Source: Thalassia testudinum
Taxonomy: Eukaryota; Streptophyta; Magnoliopsida; Alismatales; Hydrocharitaceae
Direction of reading: 5' to 3'
NCBI GenBank assembly: GCA_037157565.1
Contig: JAZHRO010000022.1
Span: forward strand, 5,084,001-5,148,000
Length of the DNA: 64,000 nt
Shown piece by piece: positions 33,224 to 44,204 of this stretch. Both the position numbers and the translations under genes were made by a program. The notes under the pieces are model-generated. The model was not told the origin of the DNA. It did no database searches and saw nothing but the letters and a program-made list of their open reading frames with translations. The stretch's first letter is position 1, and every line of letters starts with the position of its first letter.

Positions 33224-34965
33224 TTCAACTTAAATCTTCCACGATTGATGATGATGATACAATAGTTGATCCTTCAAACATTCCAGAAGATGTTATTCCT
33301 AATGAACTACCCAAAGATATCTCTTTTGTAAAAGATCATCCTAGAGAACTAGTAATAGGAAACTTATCGAAAGGAGTTCAGTCCAGATTTTCCCTTAACA
33401 CATTAGCATTTACAGCTTTTGTATCTCAATGAGAACCTAAAAATATTAAGGAAGCCTTCTTAGATAATTATTGGATCATTGCTATGGAAGAGGAGCTAAA
33501 CCAATTCAGGAAAAATCAAGTATAGGAACTTTTTCCAAAACCTGAGCAACAAACTATTATTGGAACCAAGTGGATTTTTAGGAACAAACTTGATGAATCA
33601 AGACATGTAGTTAGAAATAAAGCTAGACTTGTGGCTCAAGGATATAATCAAGAGGAACAAATAGATTTTGAGGAAACATATGCACCTATTGCCTAACTTG
33701 AACCTATTAGAATGTTGCTAGCTTTTGCAACCCATATGGAATTCAAGCTTTTCCAAATGGATGCCAAAAGTGCCTTTTTAAATGGATTCATTGAGGAAGT
33801 CTTTGTTAAACAACCTCCAGGAATTTAAGATCCAAATCATCCAGAACACGTATACAAATTAAACAAAGTATTGTATGAATTAAAACAAGCTCCACGAGCC
33901 TGGTATGAAAGATTAAAAACATACTTAATTGACAATGAGTTTAAAATTGGTCAAATCGATCCACCTTTATTTATGAAAAGAAAACAAAATGACTTCCTAA
34001 TAATTCAAATATATGTAGATGATATTATTTTCGATGCTACTAATGATCTACTTTACCAAGAATTTGCAAAGGTTATGTAGGATCAATTTGAAATGAGTAT
34101 GGTGGGAGAACTTAAGTTCTTCCTAGGTCTTCAGATTGATCAACTATCCTCCAAAATCTTCATATCTCAAACAAAATACACAGTAGAGATATTGAAGAAA
34201 TTCTCAATGGACAAAGTCAAAGGCAAAGAAATATCAATGGCAGCTTCTACCCAATTAAAAATTGACGAGATAGGTAAGTCAGTAGATCAAAAACTTTATA
34301 GGAGTATGATAGGTTCTCTATTATATTTAACTGCAAGTAGACCTGACATTCTATTTTGCACTTGTTTATGTGCTCATTTTCAAGTAAAACCTAAGGAATC
34401 ACATCTAAATGCTGTTAAAAGAATCCTTAGATATCTAAACAACACACAAGACTTAGGACTCTTTTACTCGAAGTCAGACACATTGGAATTATATTCCTTT
34501 TGTGATGCTGACTATGCGGGTAGCTTCACTGATCGAAAGAGTACTAGTGGAACTTGTCAATTTCTCAGAGATTCCCTAGTCTCTTGGTTCTTTAGAAAAC
34601 AAAACACTGTATCTCTATCAACAACAGAAGCAGAATATGTAGCAGCATCCTTAGCATGTTCACAACTATTGTGGATGAAATAGACTTTAAAAGATTTTGG
34701 ATTAACTTTTAAAAACAATAAAATCTTGTGTGACAACACTAGTGCAATCAACTTATCTAAGAATCTAGTACAACACTCTAGGACTAAACATATTGATATT
34801 AGACATCACTTTCTTAGAGATTATGTCTTAAAAGGGGATATCAACTTAGAATTTATTAACATAGAAAAACAACTAGCCGACATATTCACGAAACCTTTAT
34901 CAAAAGATAGGTTTAATCAAATTTGTCATTCACTAGACTTATCTAGATTAAAAGAGCTTAATTAA
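33224..34965 (+). pseudogene. S1 reverse transcriptase and RNase H (degraded)
   Basis: One frame with about seven stops ends at TAA 34963-34965. RT motifs in order: TKWIFRNKLDE, RLVAQGYNQEE, FQMDAKSAFLNGFI, YELKQAPRAWYE and the catalytic YVDDIIF (about 34014). RNase H follows: YRSMIGSLLYLTASRPDI, YSFCDADYAGS, STTEAEYVA, LCDNTSAINLS, KHIDIRHHFLRD and ADIFTKPL. A stop after LLWMK splits RNase H. These enzymes make the cDNA. The matching S2 piece is 39978-40760. Confidence 0.9.
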
Positions 34966-35971
34966 GTAGCCTAAAATATGACTCTTTTGCTGCTTTGATA
35001 AATCAATTTTCAAAAATTGATCGACCAACCTTTTATCGATCAAAACTATTGTTTTGATCGACCAAAACTTGAATTTTCCTGGCGGGAATTTTCCCCCCAC
35101 TGGTTTCTCTTTTTGATCGATCAATTAAGATCTTTGATTGACGAAACTGTTTGGGAGGGAATTTTCCTTCCAAACTTTCAAACTTTGATCGACCAAATAC
35201 ATATTTTGATCGATCATTTATTGTTTTGATAGATCAAAATAAAATTTTGATCTACCAAAACTGGGTGGATTCACCTTTGTGATTGCAATTTCCTTTCCTC
35301 GTTTTTCGATCACAATCTTCGTTTACCATTTCTAACCTATGTGATTAGCTGCCTTAAGTGCATTTACCTATTTTGCTAATCACATTCTCTTTAAAAACAC
35401 CTCATTTTACCCCTAAACCCATTTTTTAACCATCATAAATGGTCCCCACTTCTCTCAAACACTACCCCACAACCTCAACTCTTCTCTGATCGACCAATGC
35501 CACAGGCTTCGACCTCCTCGCACACGCCCTCCTCCGTGCGTGGGTCCCTTACGCATAAGACCTTGCAAGAGCATACCTGATCATCGCGTCCTCCATCGTA
35601 CGCCTTCGTGACCTCCGTGCTCGCACAACTTCAGCCTCCTCGCAGAATCTCCATCCGGCCTCCTTTTGATCGACCAACTTTGGTTTGATCTTGGTACATT
35701 CTAAACCTTGAATACATCCATCCCTTTGGATTTTTCTTGTGTTTAAAATGTGCTTTGACTTACTCTAACTTGTTTGATCTTGTTTTTGTATTTATTTCTT
35801 GCAAAATCTTATAGCATACATGAGTTTCTCATCCGTCAAACAGACTTTTTTTTTCGATCTACAGCCTTTTGGTCGACAAAATCACTTGGTTGATCAACCA
35901 AACGTCCAGTTCTTTTTTGGTCGACCAGTCAAAATTTTTGATCGACCAACCGTGTTTTCCAGCACCTTACC
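34966..35971 (+). other. S1 spacer between pol and the extra gene, with palindromic iterons
   Basis: About 1 kb. At 35005-35270 stand some nine ttgatcgaccaa-type words, some within paired stretches such as ttttgatcgaccaaaa. More occur at 35485 and 35665-35960. The spacer also holds gcgggaattttccc (about 35082), repeated in variant form near 35157 and in S2. In S2 the equivalent spacer is 40761-41691. No gene seen. Confidence 0.65.
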
Positions 35972-37418
35972 ATGGCACCAAAACGTCCATGCAGCTTTTC
36001 TAGTAATCGTGATGATACTTTCGATCACTTTTTCATTGCCGATGCCACTCGTGATCATTTCTCACTGTTTACGAAATTCTCTCCACAAGTTGGTAGACCC
36101 GTTGATTTCACTTATTTCTAGTCTATTTTCCCTGGGATCTGCGAGAAATTTGCATACCATCAGATTTTATGTTAGTTTAAGTGGAACTTTTATGAGGGTT
36201 CCAAACATAGCCGCATTCCCGGTGTTGATCCCATGGCCTGTCACCTATTTTATACCAATCTCAAAGATATAGGTGAAGTCTCCAACATCATGTTGACCTC
36301 GAATGTCTACGGAATAGAAGTTCTGGTCAATGCGGATGTTTTGACGGATATTCTTGACTGTCCTTCTGTTGGACCTACTTTTCTTGAGTTGCATCAGCAA
36401 ACTCAGACTGATACTATCAGGGAGACTCTGCTCACTCCCTCTCATTTTGACTTGGGTCATCCTGCCAAGTCACCCTTTCTCTATCGTTTGCCTCGCTTTC
36501 TGAACCGTGTTTTCTTGTGGAACTTTATGCCTAAGTCCACATCTTTTGAAAACTGCCCTGGTATAATGCTGATCACCCTCTATGCCTTCATGAAGAATAA
36601 ATGATTCAGCTCGAACCATTTGATTCTTTATCTCATGAGTAAACCACCTAGCAGCTCCTTCCAGTTTGGGACACTTCTGTCCCATATCTTTCTCCATTTC
36701 AGTGTGCCCATGGACATTAATCATAAACAGTTTATCACTCGTGTCTCCATTTTTGATAAACTCACTTATGCAAAGATGGAGCAAGCACATGGAGCTCGTG
36801 TGAGGGTGCACCACAGGAGGAGCAGCAATAGGAGCAGACCACTGTATCTCCTTCGTTCTCGCCTTATGAGCACTTCACTGCGACTTGTCCACCTCCAGTG
36901 AGACCATCACCATCTTTCTACGACCAGGACTAGAGTCTCTTGGACAGACAGATTTCAAGTAGGGACTTTATCACTATTTAGGATGTGACAGCTGGTATTT
37001 CTTTGATGATGCATAGGCAGAGAGAGAGAGACATGGTTATGATGAGTCATGGGCATTAGGTATTAGAATACCTGAATGCTCAGAGTCAGTTTTTGGACAG
37101 ACTTGGAGAGTTTATTCATTGTATTCAACAGCAGCTTCATCAACCTCCTCGATCTCATCGTTCGACTACCATGCCTTCTGCAGCACCTCCTCCTCCTCCA
37201 CCTCCTACTTCATCAGCTTCACTAGTAGCACCACCAGTAAGCAGTAGATCACTCCTCCTCGCAGGACATCCAGACATTCGACACCTCGTTTGTTAGCTCA
37301 GCAACGCCTTTGCCTTGGTCAACCTGCTTCTTCTGAGAGATTAGACTCACTGGATCTTGAGCTAGATACTAATCTTCAGAGCACCATGGATGCATTTATG
37401 GCATCACTAGATGATTAG
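35972..37418 (+). pseudogene. S1 extra gene: putative-plant-transposon-protein-like (degraded)
   Basis: From the ATG at 35972 (MAPKRPCSFSS) a frame runs to about 36900 with three stops, then after a frame change to TAG 37416-37418. The central part (MACHLFYTNLKDIGEVSNIM; GIEVLVNADVLTDILDCP; PRFLNRVFLWNFMPKSTSFE; LILYLMSKP) has the layout of the 'putative plant transposon protein' domain (Pfam Transposase_32-like, from memory). The C-terminus has a Pro-rich run and ends DAFMASLDD. S2 carries the same gene (41692-47486). Sireviruses often carry an extra, sometimes env-like, frame here, but I see no signal peptide or membrane segment. Function unknown. Confidence 0.6.
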
Positions 37419-37725
37419 GTGTTATATTTGCTTGTATCAGTTTATTTTTGTCATGTATCAATTTATTCTAGACTCTTTTATATGTTATCTTTTCTAGACA
37501 TTTTGTTATGATGTTGCATGAATATTATCTCCTTCAATTTTTTATTATTATCTCTTTCAATGCATGTTATTATATTGATGCTTATATTACTTGTTTGAGG
37601 GGGAGTTAGTTGTAAAATAACTAGCAGCATGTTTACTTTTTGCTGAAACTAAAAGGGGGAGATATTATACAAAGTTATTTTCAAATTCATAATTATAATT
37701 TTGTTGTCATCAAAAAGGGGGAGAA
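37419..37725 (+). promoter_or_regulatory. S1 3' region with three polypurine tracts
   Basis: Purine tracts with gggggag stand at 37597-37605, 37651-37663 and 37712-37725, the last directly before the LTR. Multiple polypurine tracts are a reported hallmark of Sireviruses. S2 has the same arrangement at 47688, 47741 (decayed) and 47816. Confidence 0.75.
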
Positions 37726-38740
37726 TGTAAGCACCTCTGTTTTGATGCACCAAATTATGTTTATTGGTAAGACTGACATTTTAGGACTATCTTGGATTGA
37801 AGCCTCTGTTCAAGACACAAGTTCAGATAGTTGCTAATGTGCATCTTTTTCATTTATTTGAGTCTATGACTTTATTGTAAGGAACCTCAAATAAAACTCA
37901 GAAATGATTTTTTCGTGTATCTTTTCAAATCCAAATTTTAGGGTTATTGGTCGACCAGACTTATTAGTTGGTAATCCAAAATACTTTGATCGACCAACCT
38001 ACTTATTTGACCGATCAAATTAGTCCATTTTTGGAAGTTGAGAAAAATCCTCTTGATCGACCAACCAAGCTAATTGATCAACCAACATCGATCAACATCC
38101 TTAATCGATAGACCAAAGTACCTTTTGATTGATCGATTAACCTTAATTGATCGACCAATTTTGTTTCCTATTCAAGCAAAACTTTTTGTATAAATAGAGG
38201 TCATTGTAGCCCATTCATATACAATGTTTAAAAAAGAAACACCATTCAAAAACTGATCTTGTCGTGCTTATTGCAAAAGGCCTTCACGTCTTGTTCTTCA
38301 CGCACTTCAAATGCACGACACCTCAAACCTCTGCGAAAAATTGGTTTGATCATTTATTGAGGTTCCATAGAATTCATTTTATTGTTATTCTATTTTGCTG
38401 TTTTGATTTACAGATCCCAAGCCTAGTTGGAAGATCCGTGGTTGTTGTTTTTGCTTCTCTTTAGGATAAAAGAGAAGGGTTTGTAAGAGGTTGTGCCACC
38501 CTCGTTCAAGTAGTGCGAATAGTGAATTGCCTAGCTTGTACTAGTAAGAAAAATCCTAAGCTAGGAGGCTTAGGTAGTTGTTTTTACTCAGATTAGGTTT
38601 CCACTATAAATCAGGTGTACTCTGTGCATGAATCTCTGTTGTCTTATTTTTTACTCTGAAACTTATTTTCTTAAAAAGATACTATTCATCCCTCCCCTCT
38701 AGTATTTAGTTGCGATCCACAGGATATTCTCCAACCCTCA
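37726..38740 (+). repeat. 3' LTR of S1
   Basis: 1015 bp, TGTAAGCACC... to ...CCAACCCTCA, with TATAAATA at 38189-38196 and iterons at 37945-38160. It differs from the 5' LTR by scattered substitutions and a short indel near 37970. Confidence 0.9.
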
Positions 38741-38745
38741 ATCCG

Positions 38746-38918
38746 TACGGTCAGATTCTTCCTAGCCATGTAAAATGGAAGAATTAATGTACGTAATCCA
38801 CTATTATCCTAAATGCCATGCAATGGATGTTATACAGTATTTATAACATGATATGCAATGCTAAGCCTAGGAACTATCATAAATAAGCATTTTATCATGA
38901 ATTGATGTGTGTTTATCA
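38746..38918 (-). repeat. 5' LTR of C, terminal part beyond S1
   Basis: Continues the C LTR after S1; the words match 19475-19661. It ends at the LTR start TGATAAACACACATC on the minus strand. TCTGC (38919-38923) is the target duplication of C in A. Confidence 0.8.
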
Positions 38919-38923
38919 TCTGC

Positions 38924-39977
38924 TGTCTCCGTCATCGTTCTCATTACTATCCGACCAGCTCCGACCTGCTTTGACTTCATCCCAACTCCTAGGTGTTACG
39001 GATTCACCCCACGAGAGTGCTTGCAGTCTCAATTGGAGCCTCCAGTAATAGAAGCAGCTCGCAATTAAGACCTTCATCTCCCTGTAGCATCGCGCGAAGA
39101 CGTCCTGGTGGATAGTCCCAGTTCATATGGCGATGAGCTAAAAGAGGCATATAAGTTGTTTTCATGAATAAGGCCCTTTGCCTCAGGACATGGGGTGAGG
39201 TCCCCTTCACTTTACCTACGCACTCCTCAGTCACCATACACGCCCGATGACCCTAGTCAGATCCGATTACCCAATCGAATACTTGTATACGGATCCAGCT
39301 ATTCCTTGGTTTGAGAGAGGAAATTGTGAACAGGACTAGGGAGGGTTTTTCTATGTGTACACGTGCCTCAGGGTGCATGCTTTGTGCTGAAGGCTAAACA
39401 CTTAGCTGTTGAGAAGAAAAGGAAAGCCTTGTGTTTGAGAAGCTGCTGAAGAAGAGGAAGCCTAAAGAAAGGCTTTGCCATTGTGCTTACTGAGGTTCAC
39501 TTACGTCGTCTAATATCAAAAGGCAATGTATGATGAGTGTTGTGCATTGGCTGTGGCATTAAGATCTGATACTGTGGAGGCATTTGATGATTAGTGGTTC
39601 AAGGCCGCTGTTCACTTATTTTAGTTAATTGAGATATTTGATATATGCTTAAACTGTGGGATTTAAGTGGTGATTCATATCACCATTGTTTTTTATCCTT
39701 TCTTTCTTTTTATCATAGTGATTTCTTAAGATACTCATGTTTAACATTTAATATCATTTTGAGTAGATTATTATTCATTGAATATCTTTATTGTGCTCCG
39801 TTTATTATGCTCATTCATTTCAATTGGAGATTAGTGTTATAAATTCCATATTTGTTCCCTACGAATGACCTTGAACTCCAAATTAGAATCTGAGTTTATA
39901 AATTTAAGTGTTTGACTAGCTATTTGTTGACTGTACTACGATGTGTATAGTTCCTTAAACTCGACGAAAGTTGGTGA
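38924..39977 (+). repeat. 3' LTR of A, last part
   Basis: Continues A's LTR and matches 5985-6795 plus 11507-11729. It ends near 39977 (ttggtga, against ttgttca in the 5' copy). The next bases already read as Sirevirus pol. The frame at 39004-39237 is LTR sequence. Confidence 0.75.
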
Positions 39978-40760
39978 ATGGGAGATCTTGAAGAAAGTCT
40001 CCATGGACAAGGTAGAAGGACAAGAAATGCCTTTGGCAATTTCTACATAGCTCAAAACTGATGAGATAGGTAAGTCTATAGATCAGAAGTTGTATAGAAG
40101 CATGATAGGCTCTTTGTTATATTTAACTACTAGAAGACTTGATATTCTCTTTAGCACCTGCTTGTGTACTCATTTTCAAGTTAACCTTAAAAAATTACAC
40201 CAAAATGTAATTAAAAGAATACTTAAATGCCTAAACCACACACCAGATCTAGGACTTTTCTATCCAAAGTCTGGCACATTGGATCTTTATTCCTTTTGTA
40301 TTGCTAATTATGCAAGTAGCTTTACCAACTGCAAGAGTACTAGTAGAACGTGTCAATTCCTCGGAAATTCCCTAGTCTTTTGGCTCTCTAGAAAACAACA
40401 CACTATTTCTCTATCAACAACAGAACTGAATATGTAGCTGCATATTTAGCATGTTCACAACTCTTATGGATGAAACAAACACTAGAAGATTTTGGCCTAT
40501 CCTATAGAAATAACAAAATACTTTGTGATAACACTAGTGCCATCAATCTATCTAAAAATCTTTTTCAACATTCTAAGACTAAACACATTAATGTTAGGCA
40601 CCACTTCCAAAGGGATTATGTCTTAAAACGTGAAATCAACTTAGAATTTGTTAAAATTGAAGACTAGTTAGCTGATATCTTTACAAAACCTTTACCAAAA
40701 GATAGATTTAACCTTATCTGCCATGCACTAGGATTACCTAGGTTGAAAGAGCTAATTTAA
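39978..40760 (+). pseudogene. S2 RT end and RNase H (degraded, 5'-truncated)
   Basis: Starts abruptly at a residue equivalent to S1 position about 34180 (EILKKVSMDKVEG) and continues YRSMIGSLLYLTTRR, YSFCIANYASS (CDADYAGS in S1, so catalytic Asp lost), STTEL then a frameshift, LCDNTSAINLS and VRHHFQRDYVL, ending TAA 40758-40760. The start coincides with the end of A's LTR, so the missing part is probably on the other side of A. Confidence 0.8.
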
Positions 40761-41691
40761 TAATTTTGATTGCATTATTTTCAACCTTTGATCGATCAAA
40801 AACCTCACTTTGATCGACCAAACTAGTTGATCGATCAATATTCATTAGTTGATCGACCAAATCTTTGGCAGGAATTTTCCCTCCAAAAATTTAAAGTTTA
40901 ATCGACCAACTTTGTTATTTGATCGACTAATCCAATTAGGTGGAAATTTTCCCTCCAAACCTTTGAACCCTGATCGACCAATGAGCTTAATTGATCGATC
41001 AGTTTCTGTTTTGATCGACCAAAACTGGGTGGATTTGCTTTTCGCATTTGCAATCCTAATCGCCTCTAATCTCACCCCAAATCACCTAAACCGAACCTAA
41101 TCCATTCAGTTACCTACCCTAAGTGCATCTACCTTATTTGTCAACCCAATTTTATATAAAACACAATCATTTTTACCACTTAACCTATTTTTTACTACAC
41201 CTATACCCCACTTTGGTACCATGTCTCCACTCCACCACAGACTAAAACACAAACCTGACCCCACACCTCTCCTCCAGCCACCATGGTCGATCAACGACCT
41301 CCAACACCATCGACCACCGCTTCTCGTCACAAGAGCAAGCCGTGCCACCCTCGACACCACGCTCGACCTTGTTGTGGACGCAGCTAACCAACAACCCTGA
41401 CCATACTCGACCTCCCCATGCGTCCTCCTCACCACTCAACCTGGCCATGCATCCTCCCTCGTCGGCCGTGCTCATCGTCACCGATGGCCACGACAACTCC
41501 CTTTGATTGATCATGTATTTGTGAGCTAATCAATCCTTGGATCTCTCATTTTTCTCTAGTCTAAACAATTTTGATTAATCAATTAACTCGGTTGATCAAC
41601 CAAAAGTCATTTTCATAGAACCAAAGTCAAACCCCTTTTGATCGACCAAAAATTCTTGTTTGATTGACCAACATGATTTTTCATAACTTAA
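40761..41691 (+). other. S2 spacer with palindromic iterons
   Basis: About nine ttgatcgaccaa-type words at 40785-41030, and more at 41505-41680. Variants of ggaattttccctcc recur near 40870 and 40945, as in S1. The middle (41100-41500) is Pro/His-coding by composition only. No gene seen. Confidence 0.65.
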
Positions 41692-42979
41692 ATGGCTCCG
41701 AAATGCACATGTGCCTCCTCTTCTGGCTCTCGTGACGTCACATTTGACCTTTTCTTCATTTCTGAGGTCGCCCATGAGCATTTCTCCATACTCACCAAGC
41801 TTTCCCCCCACATCGGTTGTCCAGTCGATTTCCCTTATTTTGAGTCTATCTTTCTCGGAATCCAAGAAAAAAATTGCATATCACCAGATTCTACGTCTTT
41901 TTGAGTGGAACTTTTATGTAGGTTCCAAGAACAACTGCATTCCCAGTGTTGATCCCATGGCATGTCACCTAATTTATGCCAATCTCAAAAATATATGTGA
42001 GGGGTTCAACATTGAGCTTACCTTGAATGTCAACGGCATTGAGGATTTGGTTAATGCGGATATCATCTCTGAGATTCTTAGTTGTCCATATGTTCGACCT
42101 ACCTTTCTTGAGCTTCACCAGCAGACACAAACGGAGTCTATTCAAGCGACCCTACTCACTCCCAATCATTATGACTTGGGTCATCCTGCCAAGCCACCAT
42201 ACTTTCGTCGTCTTCCATGCTTTCCTAATAGAGTTTTTCTATGGAATTTCATGTTTATGTCTACATTCATTGAGAACTGCCCCGATATCATGCTGACCAC
42301 CCTCTACACATTTCTTAAGAATAAGTGGTTCAACTGGAACCACTTGATTCTTTATTTGATGAGCAAGCAACCGACCAGCTCCTTCCAGTTTGGGACACTC
42401 CTCTCACATTTTCCTACATTTTAATGTTCCCATGGATATTAACCATAAACAGTTCATTATGAGAGTCTCCATTTTTTATAAGCTTACTTATAGCAAGATG
42501 GAGCAAACTCAAGGAGCCCATGGTGAGGATGCAAACCACCAACAGCAGTAGCCTCAGGAGCCAGACAACCTTCTTCTGCAGTACCGCCTCCCTTCCTGCC
42601 ATATGAGCATTTCACAATGACCTATCCTCCTCCAGTGTGACCTACCATGTCCTATGACTAGGAGTGGGGCCTTCTTGACAAACCACTTATAGGCAGAGAC
42701 TACGTCAATACTCAACAGTGTGAGATAGATTTGGTGATGGTGAGACATGGCCATCAAGTATCCGAATACCTGAATGCTCAAGGCCAATTTTTGGATAGAC
42801 TTGGAGATTCTATTCATGGGATTCAGCAGCAGCTTCATAGGCCTCCTCATCCTTGCCGATCTACTATAGTGCCTCCCTCATTAGCAGCACCTCCTCTTCC
42901 TTCTACTACAGCAGAGACAGGCCAGCAGGTGACATCTCCTCACCGGACATCTAGGCAGATGACATCCAGATCATCAGCT
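41692..42979 (+). pseudogene. S2 extra gene, first part (putative-plant-transposon-protein-like)
   Basis: Homologue of the S1 extra gene. The ATG at 41692 opens a frame that shifts at an A-run near 41870 and continues to about 42424: DPMACHLIYANLKNICEGFN, GIEDLVNADIISEILSCPYV, PNRVFLWNFMFMSTFIENCP, KNKWFNWNHLILYLMSKQP. It retains the Trp that is a stop in S1 at 36601. A second frameshift follows FGTLLSHFP. J inserted at 42980; the tail resumes at 47370. Function unknown, with no signal or membrane segment evident. Confidence 0.6.
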
Positions 42980-44204
42980 TGTATGATCTGTAAGGCACAA
43001 GCACACTAGAAGGGGGGATGAATAGTGTGATATATAAATAAAAATTGCAAGAATAAGCAAATGACAAAAAGCACGCAAGATGTAAAGTGGTTCCCCACTC
43101 ACTTGGGTACTCCACTACTTAAGCCTTCAAACATAGGGTTTTTAATCTGATTCCCTCAATCCTGAGGAAATTAATTTACTAAATGAGGTAATTAACGGAT
43201 TACCTCAACCCAAGTGCAATAATGGGTTTGTTACAACCCAATGAGCAACAAGCTCAAAAATAAATAAAGTACAGGTGTAAGAAAAATAAAATCTTACAAC
43301 AAAGTTCCTATGCCTCCCGAAAATAATTAAATAGAATACCAATTGAGAGCCTAGGATGGACGTGAATCGCTTCATAGATGCGTGATAAAAACATGTCATT
43401 GAGCTTGCAGGAATGTAGAGTGAATGGCAAGCTTCTTCTTTCTCTCTTGAAAATATGGTGGAAATTTGAAATATAGCTCTAGGAATTTTTCTTCTCTTTT
43501 CTTATGTGCAAACTAAGGGTCCAAGGGTTTATTTATAGAGTTAGGACCTAGTTGTGACGTCTACTAGACGTTGGGGTTTAAATCCCAACGTTCATATTGC
43601 CTAAATTAATTTTCTAGCCATTCAGTTTTGAGCCAATGGCTAACTAGTACTGGTACTAAAGTATGGGTACCGGTACTCATTACTTCCAGATTTAGGTTTC
43701 AAACACTTAACACAAATCTGTAACCCACTTGTACCGGTATTGATCATTAGTACCAGTACTTGCGAGGTACAGGTTTGTTTCTTTGAAAACACCCAAACAT
43801 GTAACTCACATATAGCAGTACTAAACTTTAGTACCAGTACTTGTGGGTTAACAAGTACCTAGAGAATTATTCAATTACGTTCTTTAAAAATGATCGTAGT
43901 ATAAATCCTAATTTATCTCTTATTTATTTTATGATCTAAGTTAATTCTTTCTTAAGAGACATACATTCTATAAATTAGAAAAATCTAAACTAAAAACTAA
44001 AGGACGAAGATGATCTTCTCCTCCTGGATTCTTCCTTGTCATCTTACCTTCTTCATGTCATGATCTTCTCCTTCTCGTCATCATGCCTCCATCATTTCCT
44101 ATTTGCCTTGATCTTCACCTAAATTTGAAAAGCACTCAATTGCAAACATTAATCCATAATAATTTTGTTAACACCAAAGTAAGATGTAGAACAAGGTTCC
44201 AACA
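42980..44204 (-). repeat. 3' LTR of J
   Basis: 1225 bp, nearly the same as 46109-47364. Minus-strand TATAAAT lies at 43537-43531. Copies of a palindrome-like word gtaccggtac stand at 43646-43860, upstream of it on that strand. The plus-strand end is ttccaaca. Confidence 0.85.
43646..43860. repeat. GTACCGGTAC-type iterons in the J LTR
   Basis: About eight variants (tactggtact, gtaccggtac, taccagtact) arranged as half-sites and full palindromes. The 5' LTR holds the same array at 46770-47000. They lie about 110-330 bp upstream of the TATA box. Confidence 0.75.

Larger units (their letters stand above)
29338..38740 (+). mobile_element. S1: near-complete Sirevirus-type copia element
   Basis: A 9.4-kb element: 5' LTR (29338-30338), initiator-Met primer site (30341), gag, protease, integrase, RT and RNase H (30368-34965), a 1-kb spacer rich in a palindromic word, an extra gene (35972-37418), three purine tracts and a 3' LTR (37726-38740). 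The order protease-integrase-RT-RNase H is copia. The long gag with a coiled-coil tail, the extra gene after pol and the repeated purine tracts point to the Sirevirus (SIRE/Maximus) genus. The LTRs look about 95% identical by eye, so it is one of the younger insertions here. All genes carry stops. Confidence 0.9.
17946..38918 (-). mobile_element. C: Athila-like gypsy element, minus strand, containing Sirevirus S1
   Basis: Read on the minus strand: 5' LTR (38918-38746, then 29337-27921, split by S1), primer site (27917-27900), leader, gag, protease, RT, RNase H, integrase, 3' region, decayed polypurine tract and 3' LTR (19661-17946). LTR ends are TGATAA...TTCATCA (the left terminus has changed to TAATGAACG). 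The target duplication is TTTGC/TCTGC. It once coded for a complete gag-pol but carries many stops and frameshifts. It is inserted in A's 3' LTR. Confidence 0.8.
5189..39977 (+). mobile_element. A: non-autonomous gypsy element, split by nested insertions
   Basis: A's own sequence comprises the 5' LTR (5189-6799 and 11507-11729, its first ~870 bp missing), a primer site (11736-11753), an internal region without gag or pol (11754-16295) and a 3' LTR (16296-17945 and 38924-39977). The pieces were joined by matching the two LTR copies on either side of each insertion. 6800-11501 and 17946-38918 belong to later insertions. F (49990 onward) is a second member of the family. A's right end lies against Sirevirus S2 pol, so A probably inserted in S2. 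Confidence 0.7.

Noticed and set aside
35972..36300. Envelope protein reading of the S1 extra gene
   Set aside because: No signal peptide, membrane segment or cleavage site is evident; similarity in layout is to the putative plant transposon protein domain.
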